A stretch of DNA of 64,000 bases, taken from NCBI RefSeq assembly GCF_015704865.1, contig NZ_JADQTO010000007.1, positions 310,001-374,000 of the forward strand, in the 5' to 3' direction. Made by a program: the position numbers and the translations under genes. Source of the stretch: Actinoplanes aureus (GTDB taxonomy: Bacteria; Actinomycetota; Actinomycetes; Mycobacteriales; Micromonosporaceae). This document shows, piece by piece, positions 25,929-35,135 of the stretch (the first letter of the stretch is position 1; each line of letters starts with the position of its first letter). The notes under the pieces are model-generated. The model had not been told where the DNA came from and did no database searches. It was given only the letters and a program-made list of their open reading frames with translations.

Positions 25929-27533
25929 CTATTCGATGTTGACGGCCACCTCGTGCCATCCGGTGGCACCGTCGGGTGCCGGTTCGGCCCGCGCACCGGT
26001 CTGCGTCGAGCCGTCGAGATCGGTCGCCCGCACGCGCAGGGTGTGCCGGCCGGGCTCCGCCGGCCAACTCAGGCTCCATTGCGTCCAGGTGTCGGCCGAC
26101 ACCGTGGGTGCGAGCGCCGCGTTCGTCCACGGACCGTCGTCGACCTGCACTTCGACCTTGGCGATCCCGCGGTGCTGTGCCCAGGCCACGCCGGCCACCG
26201 TGACCGGACCGGACCGCCGGGAGGCACCGTCGCGCGGGGTGTCAATTCGCGACTGGGTTTTCACCGGGGCCTGCGCCGACCAGCCGCGCGGCACCCAATA
26301 CGCATCGAAGTCAGCGAATCTCGTCAGCTCCAGCTCGGTGATCCATTTGCAGGCGGAGACGTAGCCGTAGAGTCCGGGAACGACCATCCGGACCGGGAAG
26401 CCGTGGGAGACCGGCAGCGGCTCGCCGTTCATCCCGATCGCGAGCAGCGCGTCCCGCCCGTCCCGCAGCACCGCGGTCGGTGTGCCGCAGGTCCAGCCGT
26501 CCACCGAGCGCTGCACCACCTGATCCGCCTCGGGCAGCGGGTCCGCCTCGTCGAGCAGTTCCCTGATCGGCGTACCCAGCCAGAGCGCGTTTCCGATCAG
26601 GTCGCCGCCCACCTCGTTGGAGACGCAGGCCAGCGTCACGTACCGGGCCACCATCGGCCGGCGCAGCAGGTCCGCCCAGGTGAGCGTGATCGGGTTGCGC
26701 ACCATCCCGTGGATCCGCAGCCGCCAGGACGCCGGATCCACCTGCGGCGTCACCAGCGCCGTGTCGATCCGGTAGAAATCCCGGTTCGGTGTCACATAGG
26801 GCACCGCTCCGGGCACCTGCACCGCGGCCGGCAGCACCGGCGCCGGCTCGGTGGTGACCGGCAACGCGACCGACTGCCGGGCCGCGGTCACCGCGCGCCG
26901 CGAGGTCAGCATCCGGCCCGCAACCCCGCCGGCCGCCGCGATCCCGGCCACGATTCCCAGGTCACGCACGAAGCGGCGCCGGCTTCGGCGGAGGTACGCA
27001 CTCCGGCCCTGCGCCGAATCGTCGCGTCCCGCCACGGTCGGCCCGGCACCTGCCGGGTCCGGGCCGACCGTGGCCGCCGGGAAAGATGCGGTGGTCACCG
27101 GCTCGGCCCTACCCGCCGCCCGGAGCAGGTACCGGAGCACCGGCACCGCGACGGCCGCACCCAGCAGCGACGGCAGCACCGCCTCCGGGCCCACCCCGGT
27201 GCGCGTGAGCGCGGCCGCCGCACCGATCGCCCCGAAGACGGCGATGCCGGTGACCGCGACTGCCCAGCGCCGCCGGCCGATCACGCCGAGGCCGTAGGCG
27301 TACCCGGTGACCAGCAGCGCGGTGCCCACCAGCAGCGCGATCTTGTCGTGCACCCCGAAGACCGCGATGCCGAAGTCCTTGACCGGGGCCGGCACGTGGT
27401 CGACCACCACCCCGCCGACCGCGACCAGCGGCGCGGAGCGGGCGCCGGTCGCCACCGCGACCAGTTCGGCCACGCCGAGCGCGACCGCGGCCGCCGCCAC
27501 GCCGGACAGCCCGGCCCGGATCGTCGCCTTCAC
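25929..27533 (-). CDS. membrane-anchored sulfite-oxidase-like molybdopterin enzyme
   Basis: 534 residues. N-terminal membrane module of about four helices (residues 1-150), then a basic RRSRRRFVRDLG segment before another hydrophobic stretch, a Tat-like feature placed internally. The molybdopterin-binding domain starts near 250 (PNRDFYRIDTALVTPQVD) with the Mo-ligand Cys in VTLACVSNEVGG; the C-terminal Mo-co dimerisation Ig-like domain runs from about 420 (VAGVAWAQHRGIAKVEVQVDDG). No cytochrome or heme-binding motif seen. Start GTG 27533. Catalytic partner and substrate unknown; sulfite is only one possibility. Confidence 0.87.
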   Translation of the reverse strand: MKATIRAGLSGVAAAAVALGVAELVAVATGARSAPLVAVGGVVVDHVPAPVKDFGIAVFGVHDKIALLVGTALLVTGYAYGLGVIGRRRWAVAVTGIAVFGAIGAAAALTRTGVGPEAVLPSLLGAAVAVPVLRYLLRAAGRAEPVTTASFPAATVGPDPAGAGPTVAGRDDSAQGRSAYLRRSRRRFVRDLGIVAGIAAAGGVAGRMLTSRRAVTAARQSVALPVTTEPAPVLPAAVQVPGAVPYVTPNRDFYRIDTALVTPQVDPASWRLRIHGMVRNPITLTWADLLRRPMVARYVTLACVSNEVGGDLIGNALWLGTPIRELLDEADPLPEADQVVQRSVDGWTCGTPTAVLRDGRDALLAIGMNGEPLPVSHGFPVRMVVPGLYGYVSACKWITELELTRFADFDAYWVPRGWSAQAPVKTQSRIDTPRDGASRRSGPVTVAGVAWAQHRGIAKVEVQVDDGPWTNAALAPTVSADTWTQWSLSWPAEPGRHTLRVRATDLDGSTQTGARAEPAPDGATGWHEVAVNIE

Positions 27534-27562
27534 CTCACCATCGTGCCTCGCCGGCCGAGCCG

Positions 27563-29275
27563 TCAGCGGTTCCGCAACTTCCGGATCGCCTTGCCGACAC
27601 CGAACCCGCAGGCCACGGCGACGAACAGGAACGACAGACCGAGGATCACCTCCGAGCCGGTGTCCTCACTGTCGGCGACCGCGGAGATCAGCATGACCAC
27701 CCCGATGAGGCCGAAGAAGAGCAGGATCGGCGAGAGCACCACCAGGCCGAGGACGGCTCCGGCCGTACCTCCGCTTTCGGTCTCCGGCGCGGCCGGCGCC
27801 GGCTGATGCTCCTGCGGGGGCTTCGGGCGGGGAATCGGGATCCGGGCCGCGTCGCGGGGCGGCATCGGGGTACGCAGCTCCGGCCGGACCCGCGCGTCGA
27901 GCGCCGGGATCAGGGCATGCCCGTTCATGAAGAGCGTCGGTTCGAAGCTCACCTGGATGCCGTCGTGCCCGACGAAGCGCCGTGCCCCGTCCGGCCAGGC
28001 CAGCACGGCCGCGCACTGGTCGAACCAGACCGTCGCCGCCGAGCCGTCGCCGACGACGCTCACGCCGCTCTCCCCGGCGATCAGAGCGAGCGCCGGGTCC
28101 TCCAGCGAGGGGTACGTGGTGCCCTGAACCACCACGTCGGAGGAGTTCGGCGCCGCGGTGTACCCGGCCCAATCGGCGCTGGTCAGTCCCGGGGTCATCA
28201 GCAGACCGTCGGCGAACGCCGAGGCGGCGACCGCCGCGACGTCGTCCCGGGTGACCGCGCGCAGTTCGGCGAGCGCCTCGTCGAGGCTCTGCACCGGACG
28301 GCCGGCGAGCAGGTTGAACGCCTGCCCTGGAAGCCGGCTGCCGTTCTCCTCGGCGTGGGTCAGTTCCTCGGTGCGCTGGTTGACGACGGTGGTCACCTCG
28401 GCCTGGTCGATCAACCCGAGCCGGGCGGACGCCAGCACGTCGACGAAGCCGCCGAGCACGGCGCCCTGCTTCTCCGGCAGCGCGTCGGCGAACGCGGAGA
28501 TCACCGCGCTGCCGTCGCCCCGGGGCTCGTAGCCGGCGTGCACGGTGTAGGACAGGCCGCTCTCCTGGCGCAGGGAGCGGAACAGGGCCCGCTCCAGGAC
28601 TCCGGAGAAGACCGCGGCACGGGCCTCCCGGCGTACCACCGCGTCCCAGGCGACGACGTTGGACGGACCGGAGAAGTACGCCGGGCGTACCGGAAGGGCG
28701 GAGGACTGAGCCGGCGCCGGCATGCGGCGCCCGGTGGGAAGGGTGAGCTGAAGCCCGGCCGGCACGGCCGGGCCGGCGATCCAGAGCGCCGCGTTCTGCC
28801 GGGTGAAGTACCGGCCGACCCAGGCTCGCAGGTCATCCGGGGTGATCCCGGACAGCCCCCACTCCGGGTAGGTGACGACGCCGTAGTCGCGGGCGCCGTG
28901 CCGCCAGAGTGCCAGCGCCTCGGTCGGGCCCTCGCTGCGACCGTTCTCCTCGGTACGCAGGATCTCCTTCTCCGTGGTGAGCCGGTGCATCGGCAGGTCG
29001 TTCAGCGCGGCGCACACCCCGTTGAGGAACTTGACGATGTCCGCCTCGGCGCCCCGGGTGTGGAAGAACGTGTACTCCACGCTGGTGGCGCCGTTGTAGT
29101 GGTAGTCGGCCACCCCGAAGGAGTGCAGCGCCAGGTGCTCGACGAGATGGGTGATCCCCCGCTTGGCCAGCGGCTCGTCCGCGAATCCGACCCGGAACAC
29201 CAGTCCGGCGTGCATCGGCCCGGTCGTCGGCCCGAGCACCGTGGGTATGCCGCCGACCTCGAGTTGAGTGATCAT
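27563..29275 (-). CDS. M16-family zinc peptidase with C-terminal membrane anchor
   Basis: 570 residues. Inverted zinc motif HLVEH near 41-46 (GITHLVEHLALHSF), followed about 70 residues later by EKEILRTEENG supplying the third zinc Glu; the second M16 half has the R/Y substrate-binding region (SLRQESGLSYTVHAGYEP). After a Pro-rich linker (PIPRPKPPQEHQ) two transmembrane helices (about 505-560) and a basic tail follow, so the peptidase is probably membrane-tethered. ATG 29275 overlaps the stop of the middle gene by 4 bases; the frame is open for 786 more bases upstream but only as out-of-frame shadow. Paralogue at 30238. Confidence 0.85.
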   Translation of the reverse strand: MITQLEVGGIPTVLGPTTGPMHAGLVFRVGFADEPLAKRGITHLVEHLALHSFGVADYHYNGATSVEYTFFHTRGAEADIVKFLNGVCAALNDLPMHRLTTEKEILRTEENGRSEGPTEALALWRHGARDYGVVTYPEWGLSGITPDDLRAWVGRYFTRQNAALWIAGPAVPAGLQLTLPTGRRMPAPAQSSALPVRPAYFSGPSNVVAWDAVVRREARAAVFSGVLERALFRSLRQESGLSYTVHAGYEPRGDGSAVISAFADALPEKQGAVLGGFVDVLASARLGLIDQAEVTTVVNQRTEELTHAEENGSRLPGQAFNLLAGRPVQSLDEALAELRAVTRDDVAAVAASAFADGLLMTPGLTSADWAGYTAAPNSSDVVVQGTTYPSLEDPALALIAGESGVSVVGDGSAATVWFDQCAAVLAWPDGARRFVGHDGIQVSFEPTLFMNGHALIPALDARVRPELRTPMPPRDAARIPIPRPKPPQEHQPAPAAPETESGGTAGAVLGLVVLSPILLFFGLIGVVMLISAVADSEDTGSEVILGLSFLFVAVACGFGVGKAIRKLRNR

Positions 29276-30216
29276 CGCTTCCCTCCGAGCGCCCAGGTCC
29301 GAGCCTGTTGGATCTGGGTGACGACGTCGTCGGCCAGGTAGTCCCACGGGTGCCGGGTCGCCAGGTTGCCCATGGCGGTGAACGTGGCGGCGGCCGCGCG
29401 CTGGTCGTCCAGGAGCATGAAGAGCAGCGCGAAGGAGCTGAGCGCTTCGATCCAGCCATAGCCACGGCCGAACCCGGGATGCCAGATGGACCGCTGCGCC
29501 GCCTGGTAGATCTCCGCGCGAACCTGCTCGTTCGCCAGGTAACCCATCATCTCGGCGCGGTTGTCCGCGTCGAAGACGTGCTCGATGTGCGCCTCCGCGA
29601 TCAGCACGCCGTGCGGCCCGCCGGCCGGCGCGGCACCCACCGCGTCCCGGGCGAACTCGTGCACCTGCTCCCAGGAGCCGTCCCACTTGGGGCAGAGCAT
29701 CTGCAGAAGCTGGAGCTGCCCGGGCAGGTGGTACGGGTCGGCGGCGGTGAGCCGGTCGTAACGCCGCCGGCTCTCGGCCAGACCGAGTTGCAGGCCGCGC
29801 GCCGAGGTGATCCGGGCGGTCCAGACCGCCGGGTCCTTCGGGTTGTACGCGGCGCCGTCGATCAGCACCTGTTCCGCCTTGCGCAGCCAGTCGTGGAACG
29901 CGGCGAACTGCTCGCGGCTCACGTACTGTGCGCGGGCCCCGGTGCGGATCTTCCAGCCGACGTCGATCAGGTGGGTGCCGAGCAGCGCGGAGGCGGCGCC
30001 GTCCGCGGGGTCCGCGGCCAGCACGGCACGCAGGAAACCCTCCAGGCCCTCGTCCTCGCACACCGCGCGGATCAGCCCGGTGCGCTCCATCGAACCGGCG
30101 GAGTCGAGCAGGGTCCGGCAGGCCGGCCAGTCACGCCGGGCCAGCGCGGCGCGTAGTGCGTTGATCTCCGGATAGGCGGCGGCGCTGTCGAGCACCACGT
30201 CGGTGGGTTGGGACAT
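29272..30216 (-). CDS. helical protein encoded between two M16 peptidases
   Basis: 314 residues from ATG 30216 (7 bases after a TATGCT box); the ATG at 30228 adds MLPA. Predicted all-helical, with alternating helix pairs reminiscent of TPR or SEL1-type repeats (ALRAALARRDWPACRTLLDS, GFLRAVLAADPADGAASALL, YDRLTAADPYHLPGQLQLLQ). No signal peptide or membrane segment, no catalytic motif I recognise. ATGA-coupled to the downstream M16 gene and 21 bases after the other one, so the three form one operon. Could be an adaptor or the substrate-recruiting partner; function unknown. Confidence 0.72.
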   Translation of the reverse strand: MSQPTDVVLDSAAAYPEINALRAALARRDWPACRTLLDSAGSMERTGLIRAVCEDEGLEGFLRAVLAADPADGAASALLGTHLIDVGWKIRTGARAQYVSREQFAAFHDWLRKAEQVLIDGAAYNPKDPAVWTARITSARGLQLGLAESRRRYDRLTAADPYHLPGQLQLLQMLCPKWDGSWEQVHEFARDAVGAAPAGGPHGVLIAEAHIEHVFDADNRAEMMGYLANEQVRAEIYQAAQRSIWHPGFGRGYGWIEALSSFALLFMLLDDQRAAAATFTAMGNLATRHPWDYLADDVVTQIQQARTWALGGKR

Positions 30217-30223
30217 GGCGGGC

Positions 30224-30229
30224 AGCATA
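30224..30229 (-). promoter_or_regulatory. -10 box of a leaderless transcript, helical-protein gene
   Basis: TATGCT then 7 bases then ATG 30216. The 16-mer TATGCTGCCCGCCATG is identical to the one in front of the upstream M16 gene (31717-31732), so the two starts share a duplicated element. Confidence 0.5.
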
Positions 30230-30237
30230 AGCGTCGA

Positions 30238-31719
30238 TCACTCGGGACGCGACAACGAGCCCGTCCGCCAGAGCCCGCGGCGCGGACGCGGGATCGACCC
30301 GGGATCACGGGCCGGCATACCGACCCGGTGCGCCCCCGGTACCCGGGCGTCGATCTCGCTGGTCACGGCCTCACCGTGGCGGAACAGGGCGGGTTCCACG
30401 CGTACCGCGATGCCGTCGTCGCCGATCAGCTCCCGGGCGCCGTCCGGCCAGGCCAGCACGGCGGCGCAGGCGTCGTACCGTACGGTCCGCGCCGTCTCGC
30501 CGGTCATCAGGCTGATCCCGTCGTCGCCGTGGACCAGCCGGAGGCCCCGGTCCGTCCGGGACCGCCGGGTACGGCCGGTCACCACCGACCCGGAACCCGG
30601 GGGCACCGCCGGATAGCCGGCCCAGTCGGCCGACGTGCCGGCCGGCGTCATCAGCAGCCCCGCGTCGTACGCCGTCGCCGCGACCTCGGCCACCTCCGGC
30701 GCCGTGACCGCACGCACCTCGGCGATCGCGTCGTCCAGGCTCCGCACGCTCAGCCCGGCCAGCACGTTGAACGCCTGCCCCGGGAGCCGCCCGCCCCGCT
30801 CCTCGGCCTCCCGCAACCCGTCGCAGGTCAGCCCGACGACGGTGGTCACGTCATCCGCCTCGATCCGCCCGGTGCGCATCGCGCTCAGCACCTCGACCAG
30901 CCCGTGGAGTGCCGCGTCACGTTGCCCGGCGAGCGGTTCGGCGAAGGCGGTGATCCGGGCGGTCCGGGCGGCGCGTGGCTGGTACTCGGTCCGTACCGCG
31001 CCGGCGATCGGGCTGCGCCGGCAGAGGTCCCGGTCCAGGTGCCGCTCGAGCACGTTGGCGAAGACCGCGGCGCGGGCCTCCCGGCGTACCGCCGTGTCCC
31101 AGGCGGTCCGGTCGCCGGAACCGGCGAAGGCGGCCGGGGTCACCGGCAGAACCGACGACGGCGCCGGCGCCGGCTGCCGGGCACCGTCCGGCAGATCCAG
31201 CGCCAGCCCCTCGGGAAGGTCGTCACCGGCCACCCAGAGAGCCGCGTTGTCCCTGGTGAAGTAGCGGGCGATCCATTCGTTGAGATGTTCGGCGGCGAGC
31301 CCGGACAGGCCCCACTCGGGATAGCTCGGCATGCCGAAGTCCCGGGCGCCGTGCCGGCGCATCGGCAGCGGATCGCTCACCCGGCCGGCCGCCTCGCTGC
31401 GCAGCACCTCCTTCTCGGCCGCCATCCGGCCGTCCGGCAGGCGGCGCAGCGCGGCACAGACGCCGGCGAGGAACTCGGTGATCCGCTCGGCCGAGCCCTG
31501 GACGTGGAAGTAGGTGTGCTCGGTCCCGGTCCGGCTGTTGAGGTGGCTGCTCACCTGCGCCGGCCCGGGCAGCACCAGATGCTCCACCAGGTGGGTGATG
31601 CCCCGCCGGGCCGGTGACTCGTCGGCCACGCCGACCCGGAAGACCAGACCGGCGTGCATCGGCCCGCTGACCGGCGCGAGCAGCGCGGGCACACCGTCCA
31701 CCTCGAGCTGCCTGATCAT
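30238..31719 (-). CDS. M16-family zinc peptidase, soluble paralogue
   Basis: 493 residues. Zinc motif HLVEH (GITHLVEHLVLPG) with EKEVLRSEAAG about 70 residues on; second-half signature region LCRRSPIAGAVRTEYQP. It shares long stretches with the M16 gene at 27563 (GPMHAGLVFRVG, PSYPEWGLSG, RYFTR(D/Q)NAALW, REARAAVF) but lacks its C-terminal membrane helices. M16 peptidases often work as pairs in which one subunit is less active; both copies here keep the zinc ligands. Start ATG 31719 after a TATGCT box; an ATG at 31731 is possible. Confidence 0.85.
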   Translation of the reverse strand: MIRQLEVDGVPALLAPVSGPMHAGLVFRVGVADESPARRGITHLVEHLVLPGPAQVSSHLNSRTGTEHTYFHVQGSAERITEFLAGVCAALRRLPDGRMAAEKEVLRSEAAGRVSDPLPMRRHGARDFGMPSYPEWGLSGLAAEHLNEWIARYFTRDNAALWVAGDDLPEGLALDLPDGARQPAPAPSSVLPVTPAAFAGSGDRTAWDTAVRREARAAVFANVLERHLDRDLCRRSPIAGAVRTEYQPRAARTARITAFAEPLAGQRDAALHGLVEVLSAMRTGRIEADDVTTVVGLTCDGLREAEERGGRLPGQAFNVLAGLSVRSLDDAIAEVRAVTAPEVAEVAATAYDAGLLMTPAGTSADWAGYPAVPPGSGSVVTGRTRRSRTDRGLRLVHGDDGISLMTGETARTVRYDACAAVLAWPDGARELIGDDGIAVRVEPALFRHGEAVTSEIDARVPGAHRVGMPARDPGSIPRPRRGLWRTGSLSRPE

Positions 31720-31726
31720 GGCGGGC

Positions 31727-31732
31727 AGCATA
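31727..31732 (-). promoter_or_regulatory. -10 box of the M16 module
   Basis: TATGCT, 7 bases, ATG 31719. Lies between this operon and the ROK gene stop (31774). No clear -35. Confidence 0.5.
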
Positions 31733-31773
31733 GATCTTCCGTTGTGGACCGCGGCTCGCGGGGGAACCGGGGA

Positions 31774-32952
31774 TCAGGACAGCAGCGGGTCGTCCAGCAG
31801 GTGCTCGAAGGCCAGCTCGGCGGCGCCGATCAGCGCGGCGTCCGTACCGAGTTCCGGGGTACGCAGCCGGACGTGCTCGCGGCAGGCCGGCAGCCCGACC
31901 GCGTTGAGCCGGCTGCGGACCTGGGCGGCAGCGCCGAGGTAGACGTCGCGCAGGGTGCCGCCGAAGATCACGACTTCCGGGTTGAAGATGTTGACGAGGT
32001 TGCCGACGCCGAACCCGAGCCAGTCGCCGACCTGCCGCAGCGCGTGCTGGGCCTGGCTGTCACCGCGCATCGCGGCGTCCACCACCTCGAGCACCGCGTC
32101 CCGGCCGGTGTGGTCCGCCCGTCCGGCGAGCCGGAGCAGCGCGTGTTCACCGATCTCGGTCTCCCAGCATCCGCGCGAGCCGCAGGAGCACGGCCGCCCG
32201 TACGGATTGACCACCATGTGGCCGACCTCGCCGCCGTACCCGCCGTGGCCGATCACCCGGCGCCCACCGGCCACGATTCCCGCGCCGACACCCACGTCGC
32301 CATAGAGGAAGAGGACGTTGTCGCAGTTCACCGCCGCCCCGCGGGCGTGCTCGGCGAGAGCGCAGACGTCGGCGTGATTGCCCACCGTGAGCCGGCCGGA
32401 CTCACCCAGCTCGGCGCGCAGTGCCGCGCCGACCGGCTCCTCGACCCAGCCGATGGTCGGCGCGAGGCGGACCATGCCGTCCTCGCGGCGCACCATGCCG
32501 GCCACCGCCAGGCCGCTGCCGACGCACTTGGCGTCGTCGCCCATCGTGGCACGCATGGTCCGGACGAACCCGGCGAGCGGCTGCACCGCGTCGTCGGCGC
32601 TCATCCCGGGCGGACGTTCGGTCTCGTACTGCTCCAGGATCTGCCCGCCGAGCCCGACCCGCGCCGCACGCAGCCGGTCCACCTCGATGCTGAGCGCGTA
32701 CGCGTAAACCTTGCCCGACTCGGGCCGGACGACCAGCGAAGGTCGTCCGGCCCGGCCGGTCTCCCGTGGCACCGCCTCGGTGACCAGCCCTGCGCTGATC
32801 AGTTCGGCGGTGAGGGCCCCGATGGTGCTGCGGTTGAGGCCGAGCCGGTTGGTGAGCTCCGCCCGGGAGGTCGCGCCGTGCATGTGCACATAGCGCAGGA
32901 GCGTCCCGAGGTTGTGCCGGCGTACCTCTTCCTGGCTGGGGCCGGCACGCAT
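31774..32952 (-). CDS. ROK-family transcriptional regulator (XylR-like)
   Basis: 392 residues. N-terminal winged helix (RYVHMHGATSRAELTNRLGLNRSTIGALTAEL), then a sugar-kinase-like ROK domain with the zinc-binding motif CSCGSRGCWE and the conserved GGEVGHM-type block (GYGGEVGHMVVNPYG). The phosphate loop of sugar kinases is not obvious, as expected for a ROK regulator rather than a kinase. It lies downstream of xylFGH in the same direction, so it is likely the local repressor, released by a sugar. Start ATG 32952 has no strong SD. Confidence 0.88.
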   Translation of the reverse strand: MRAGPSQEEVRRHNLGTLLRYVHMHGATSRAELTNRLGLNRSTIGALTAELISAGLVTEAVPRETGRAGRPSLVVRPESGKVYAYALSIEVDRLRAARVGLGGQILEQYETERPPGMSADDAVQPLAGFVRTMRATMGDDAKCVGSGLAVAGMVRREDGMVRLAPTIGWVEEPVGAALRAELGESGRLTVGNHADVCALAEHARGAAVNCDNVLFLYGDVGVGAGIVAGGRRVIGHGGYGGEVGHMVVNPYGRPCSCGSRGCWETEIGEHALLRLAGRADHTGRDAVLEVVDAAMRGDSQAQHALRQVGDWLGFGVGNLVNIFNPEVVIFGGTLRDVYLGAAAQVRSRLNAVGLPACREHVRLRTPELGTDAALIGAAELAFEHLLDDPLLS

Positions 32953-32986
32953 CAGCGTCCCGTCCCCGGCCCGGGAGTTCCGCGCA

Positions 32987-34243
32987 TCAGTTTCCCGTTG
33001 CGGAGGCTCGGCGTCGCGCCAGGGCGTCGACGCTTGCCGCGGTGAGCAGGATGAGGCCGGTCACGATGTAACGGGTACCCGGCGAGAAGCCCATCAGGCC
33101 CATGCCGTTGTCGATCACCGCGATCACCGCGCCACCGATCACCGCGTTGATCACCTTGCCCTTGCCACCGAAGAGGCTGGTGCCACCGATGACCGCCGCA
33201 CCGACCGAGTACAGCAGGATGTTGCTGCCGCCGGTGTTGGGGTCGACCGAGCTGGCCCGGCTGACCACCAGGATGCCGCCGATGGCCGCCATGAACGAGC
33301 AGATCACGAAGACCGAGATGCGGATCCGGTCGACCGGGATACCGGCGCGGCGGGCCGCCTCGGTGTTGCCGCCGACCGCGTAGACATGCCGGCCGTACGT
33401 GGTGCGGCCGAGCACGAACGTCCAGATCACCAGGAACGCCGCGATGATCGGTACGACGATCGGGACGCCCTTGAGCGAGGTGATCGCCGCGTTGATCGCC
33501 CGCTCCTGGGTGAGCACCGCGGTGGCCGCGATGAACAGCACCGCGAGGCCACCGATGCGCATCAGGACGATGCCCAGCGGGTCGGTGATGAGGTTCTTGC
33601 TCGCGCGCCGGCGGTACCGGTTGAGCTGCACGAACGCGAAGCCGACGATGCAGACGATCGTGAAGACCCAGCTCCACAGCACCGACATGCTGTCGTTGTT
33701 CAGCGAGCGGACGAACTCGTCGGTGATCGAGATGTTCTTGCCACCCTCGAGGAGGGTGAGCAGGATGCCCTGGAAGCCGAGGAAGGCCGCCAGCGTCACG
33801 ACGAACGACGGGATGCCGAGCTTGGCCACCAGCACGCCGAGCACCAGACCGATGACGATGCCGGTGAGCAGGGCCGCCGGGACGGCCACGTACCAGGCCA
33901 TGCCCTCGTCGGTGAGCAGGATCGCCATGATCGCACCGCACACGCCGCTGGCGAAGCCCGCGGAGAGGTCGATCTCGCCGAGCAGCAGCACGAAGACCAG
34001 GCCCATGGCGATGAAGACCACCTGGGCACCCTGGTTGAACAGGTTGGCGAAGTTGAGCGCGCTGAGGAACGTGTCCGGGCGGGCGACACTGAAGATGAGC
34101 GTGAGGACGAGAAGTCCCAGGACGGCCGGGAGGGTGCCGAGATCGCCACCGCGGACCCGGGCCCAGTAGTCCCGGACGTGGCTGGACACCGTCGGCTTGA
34201 CGGCCTGGATCCCGCCCGCCGTGGTCGTGGTAGTGGTGGTCAC
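32987..34243 (-). CDS. xylH: sugar ABC transporter permease (XylH/RbsC type)
   Basis: 418 residues beginning with a run of seven Thr, then about ten transmembrane helices of the BPD_transp_2 family. Hallmarks include LLLGEIDLSAGFASGVCGAI and the C-terminal YSVGAAVIGGTSLFGGKGKV block. ATG overlaps the xylG stop by 4 bases. Forms the membrane channel for the xylFGH importer; specificity comes from XylF. Confidence 0.9.
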   Translation of the reverse strand: MTTTTTTTAGGIQAVKPTVSSHVRDYWARVRGGDLGTLPAVLGLLVLTLIFSVARPDTFLSALNFANLFNQGAQVVFIAMGLVFVLLLGEIDLSAGFASGVCGAIMAILLTDEGMAWYVAVPAALLTGIVIGLVLGVLVAKLGIPSFVVTLAAFLGFQGILLTLLEGGKNISITDEFVRSLNNDSMSVLWSWVFTIVCIVGFAFVQLNRYRRRASKNLITDPLGIVLMRIGGLAVLFIAATAVLTQERAINAAITSLKGVPIVVPIIAAFLVIWTFVLGRTTYGRHVYAVGGNTEAARRAGIPVDRIRISVFVICSFMAAIGGILVVSRASSVDPNTGGSNILLYSVGAAVIGGTSLFGGKGKVINAVIGGAVIAVIDNGMGLMGFSPGTRYIVTGLILLTAASVDALARRRASATGN

Positions 34244-35043
34244 TGGACGTCTCCCGGCGTGATGTCGATGAAGTCGGAAGGCTTCTCGGGCGGCAGGCCG
34301 AGATTGCCGCTGCGCCCGCCGGTGATCAGCTCGACGATCTGGGAGTGGGTCACGTCGGACGCCTTCACCTGGGCGGCCATCCGGCCGAGGTAGAGCGCCG
34401 CGATCCGGTCCGAGACCGCGAACACGTCGTTCATGTTGTGCGAGATCAGCACCACGCCGAGGCCGTTGTCGGCCAGGCGGCGGACCAGTTCGAGCACCTG
34501 GGCGGTCTGCGCCACGCCCAGCGCGGCGGTCGGCTCGTCCAGGATGACGACCTTGCTGTTCCAGAGCACCGACTTGGCGATCGCCACGGTCTGCCGCTGG
34601 CCGCCGGAGAGGCTGGAGACGAGCTGGCGCAGCGACTTGACGGTACGCACCGAGAGGCTGCGCAGGGTCTCCCCGGCCATCTCCTCCATGGTGTCCTCGT
34701 CCAGGACGATGCCGTTCTTCTTCTCCCGGCCGAGGAACATGTTCTGGACGATGTCCAGGTTGTCGCAGAGGGCGAGGTCCTGGTAGACGACCTCGATGCC
34801 GAGTGCGGAGGCGTCACGGGGGCTGTGGACCGCGACCTCCTTGCCCTCGAAGGTCACCGTGCCCGCGTCGATGTTGTAGATACCGCTGATGCACTTGACC
34901 AGCGTGGACTTACCGGCGCCGTTGTCGCCGACCAGGGCGGTGACCTCGCCCGGGTAGACGCTGAGTCCGACGTCGTGCAGGACCTGGACAGGACCGAAAC
35001 TCTTGTCGATCCCGCGCAGCTCCAGAAGGGGTGTCGCGGCCAC
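34240..35043 (-). CDS. xylG: sugar ABC transporter ATPase, single-NBD type
   Basis: 267 residues from GTG 35043, supported by AAGGAG upstream. One ABC domain with Walker A GDNGAGKST, signature LSSLSGGQRQTVAIAKSV, Walker B VVILDEPTAALGVAQ and H-loop LISHNMND. Canonical XylG/RbsA proteins are about 500 residues with two fused domains; this one is the short FrcA-like form, which must dimerise. The in-frame extension to 35127 has no homology. Operon xylF-xylG-xylH. Confidence 0.88.
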   Translation of the reverse strand: MAATPLLELRGIDKSFGPVQVLHDVGLSVYPGEVTALVGDNGAGKSTLVKCISGIYNIDAGTVTFEGKEVAVHSPRDASALGIEVVYQDLALCDNLDIVQNMFLGREKKNGIVLDEDTMEEMAGETLRSLSVRTVKSLRQLVSSLSGGQRQTVAIAKSVLWNSKVVILDEPTAALGVAQTAQVLELVRRLADNGLGVVLISHNMNDVFAVSDRIAALYLGRMAAQVKASDVTHSQIVELITGGRSGNLGLPPEKPSDFIDITPGDVQ

Positions 35044-35135
35044 GGATGGTTCTCCTTCGTTCGGTGACCGGTTTCGTCGAGGCCGCACCACTTCATCGTG
35101 GCTAGCCGCGTGCGGGAGGTGTTGCAACCGACTCC

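Noticed and set aside
27563..30061. Extension of the M16 frame upstream of 29275
   Set aside because: The added part is in a different frame from, and overlaps, the helical-protein gene, and looks like Arg/Ala-rich noise; the ATGA contact at 29272-29275 fits the short start.
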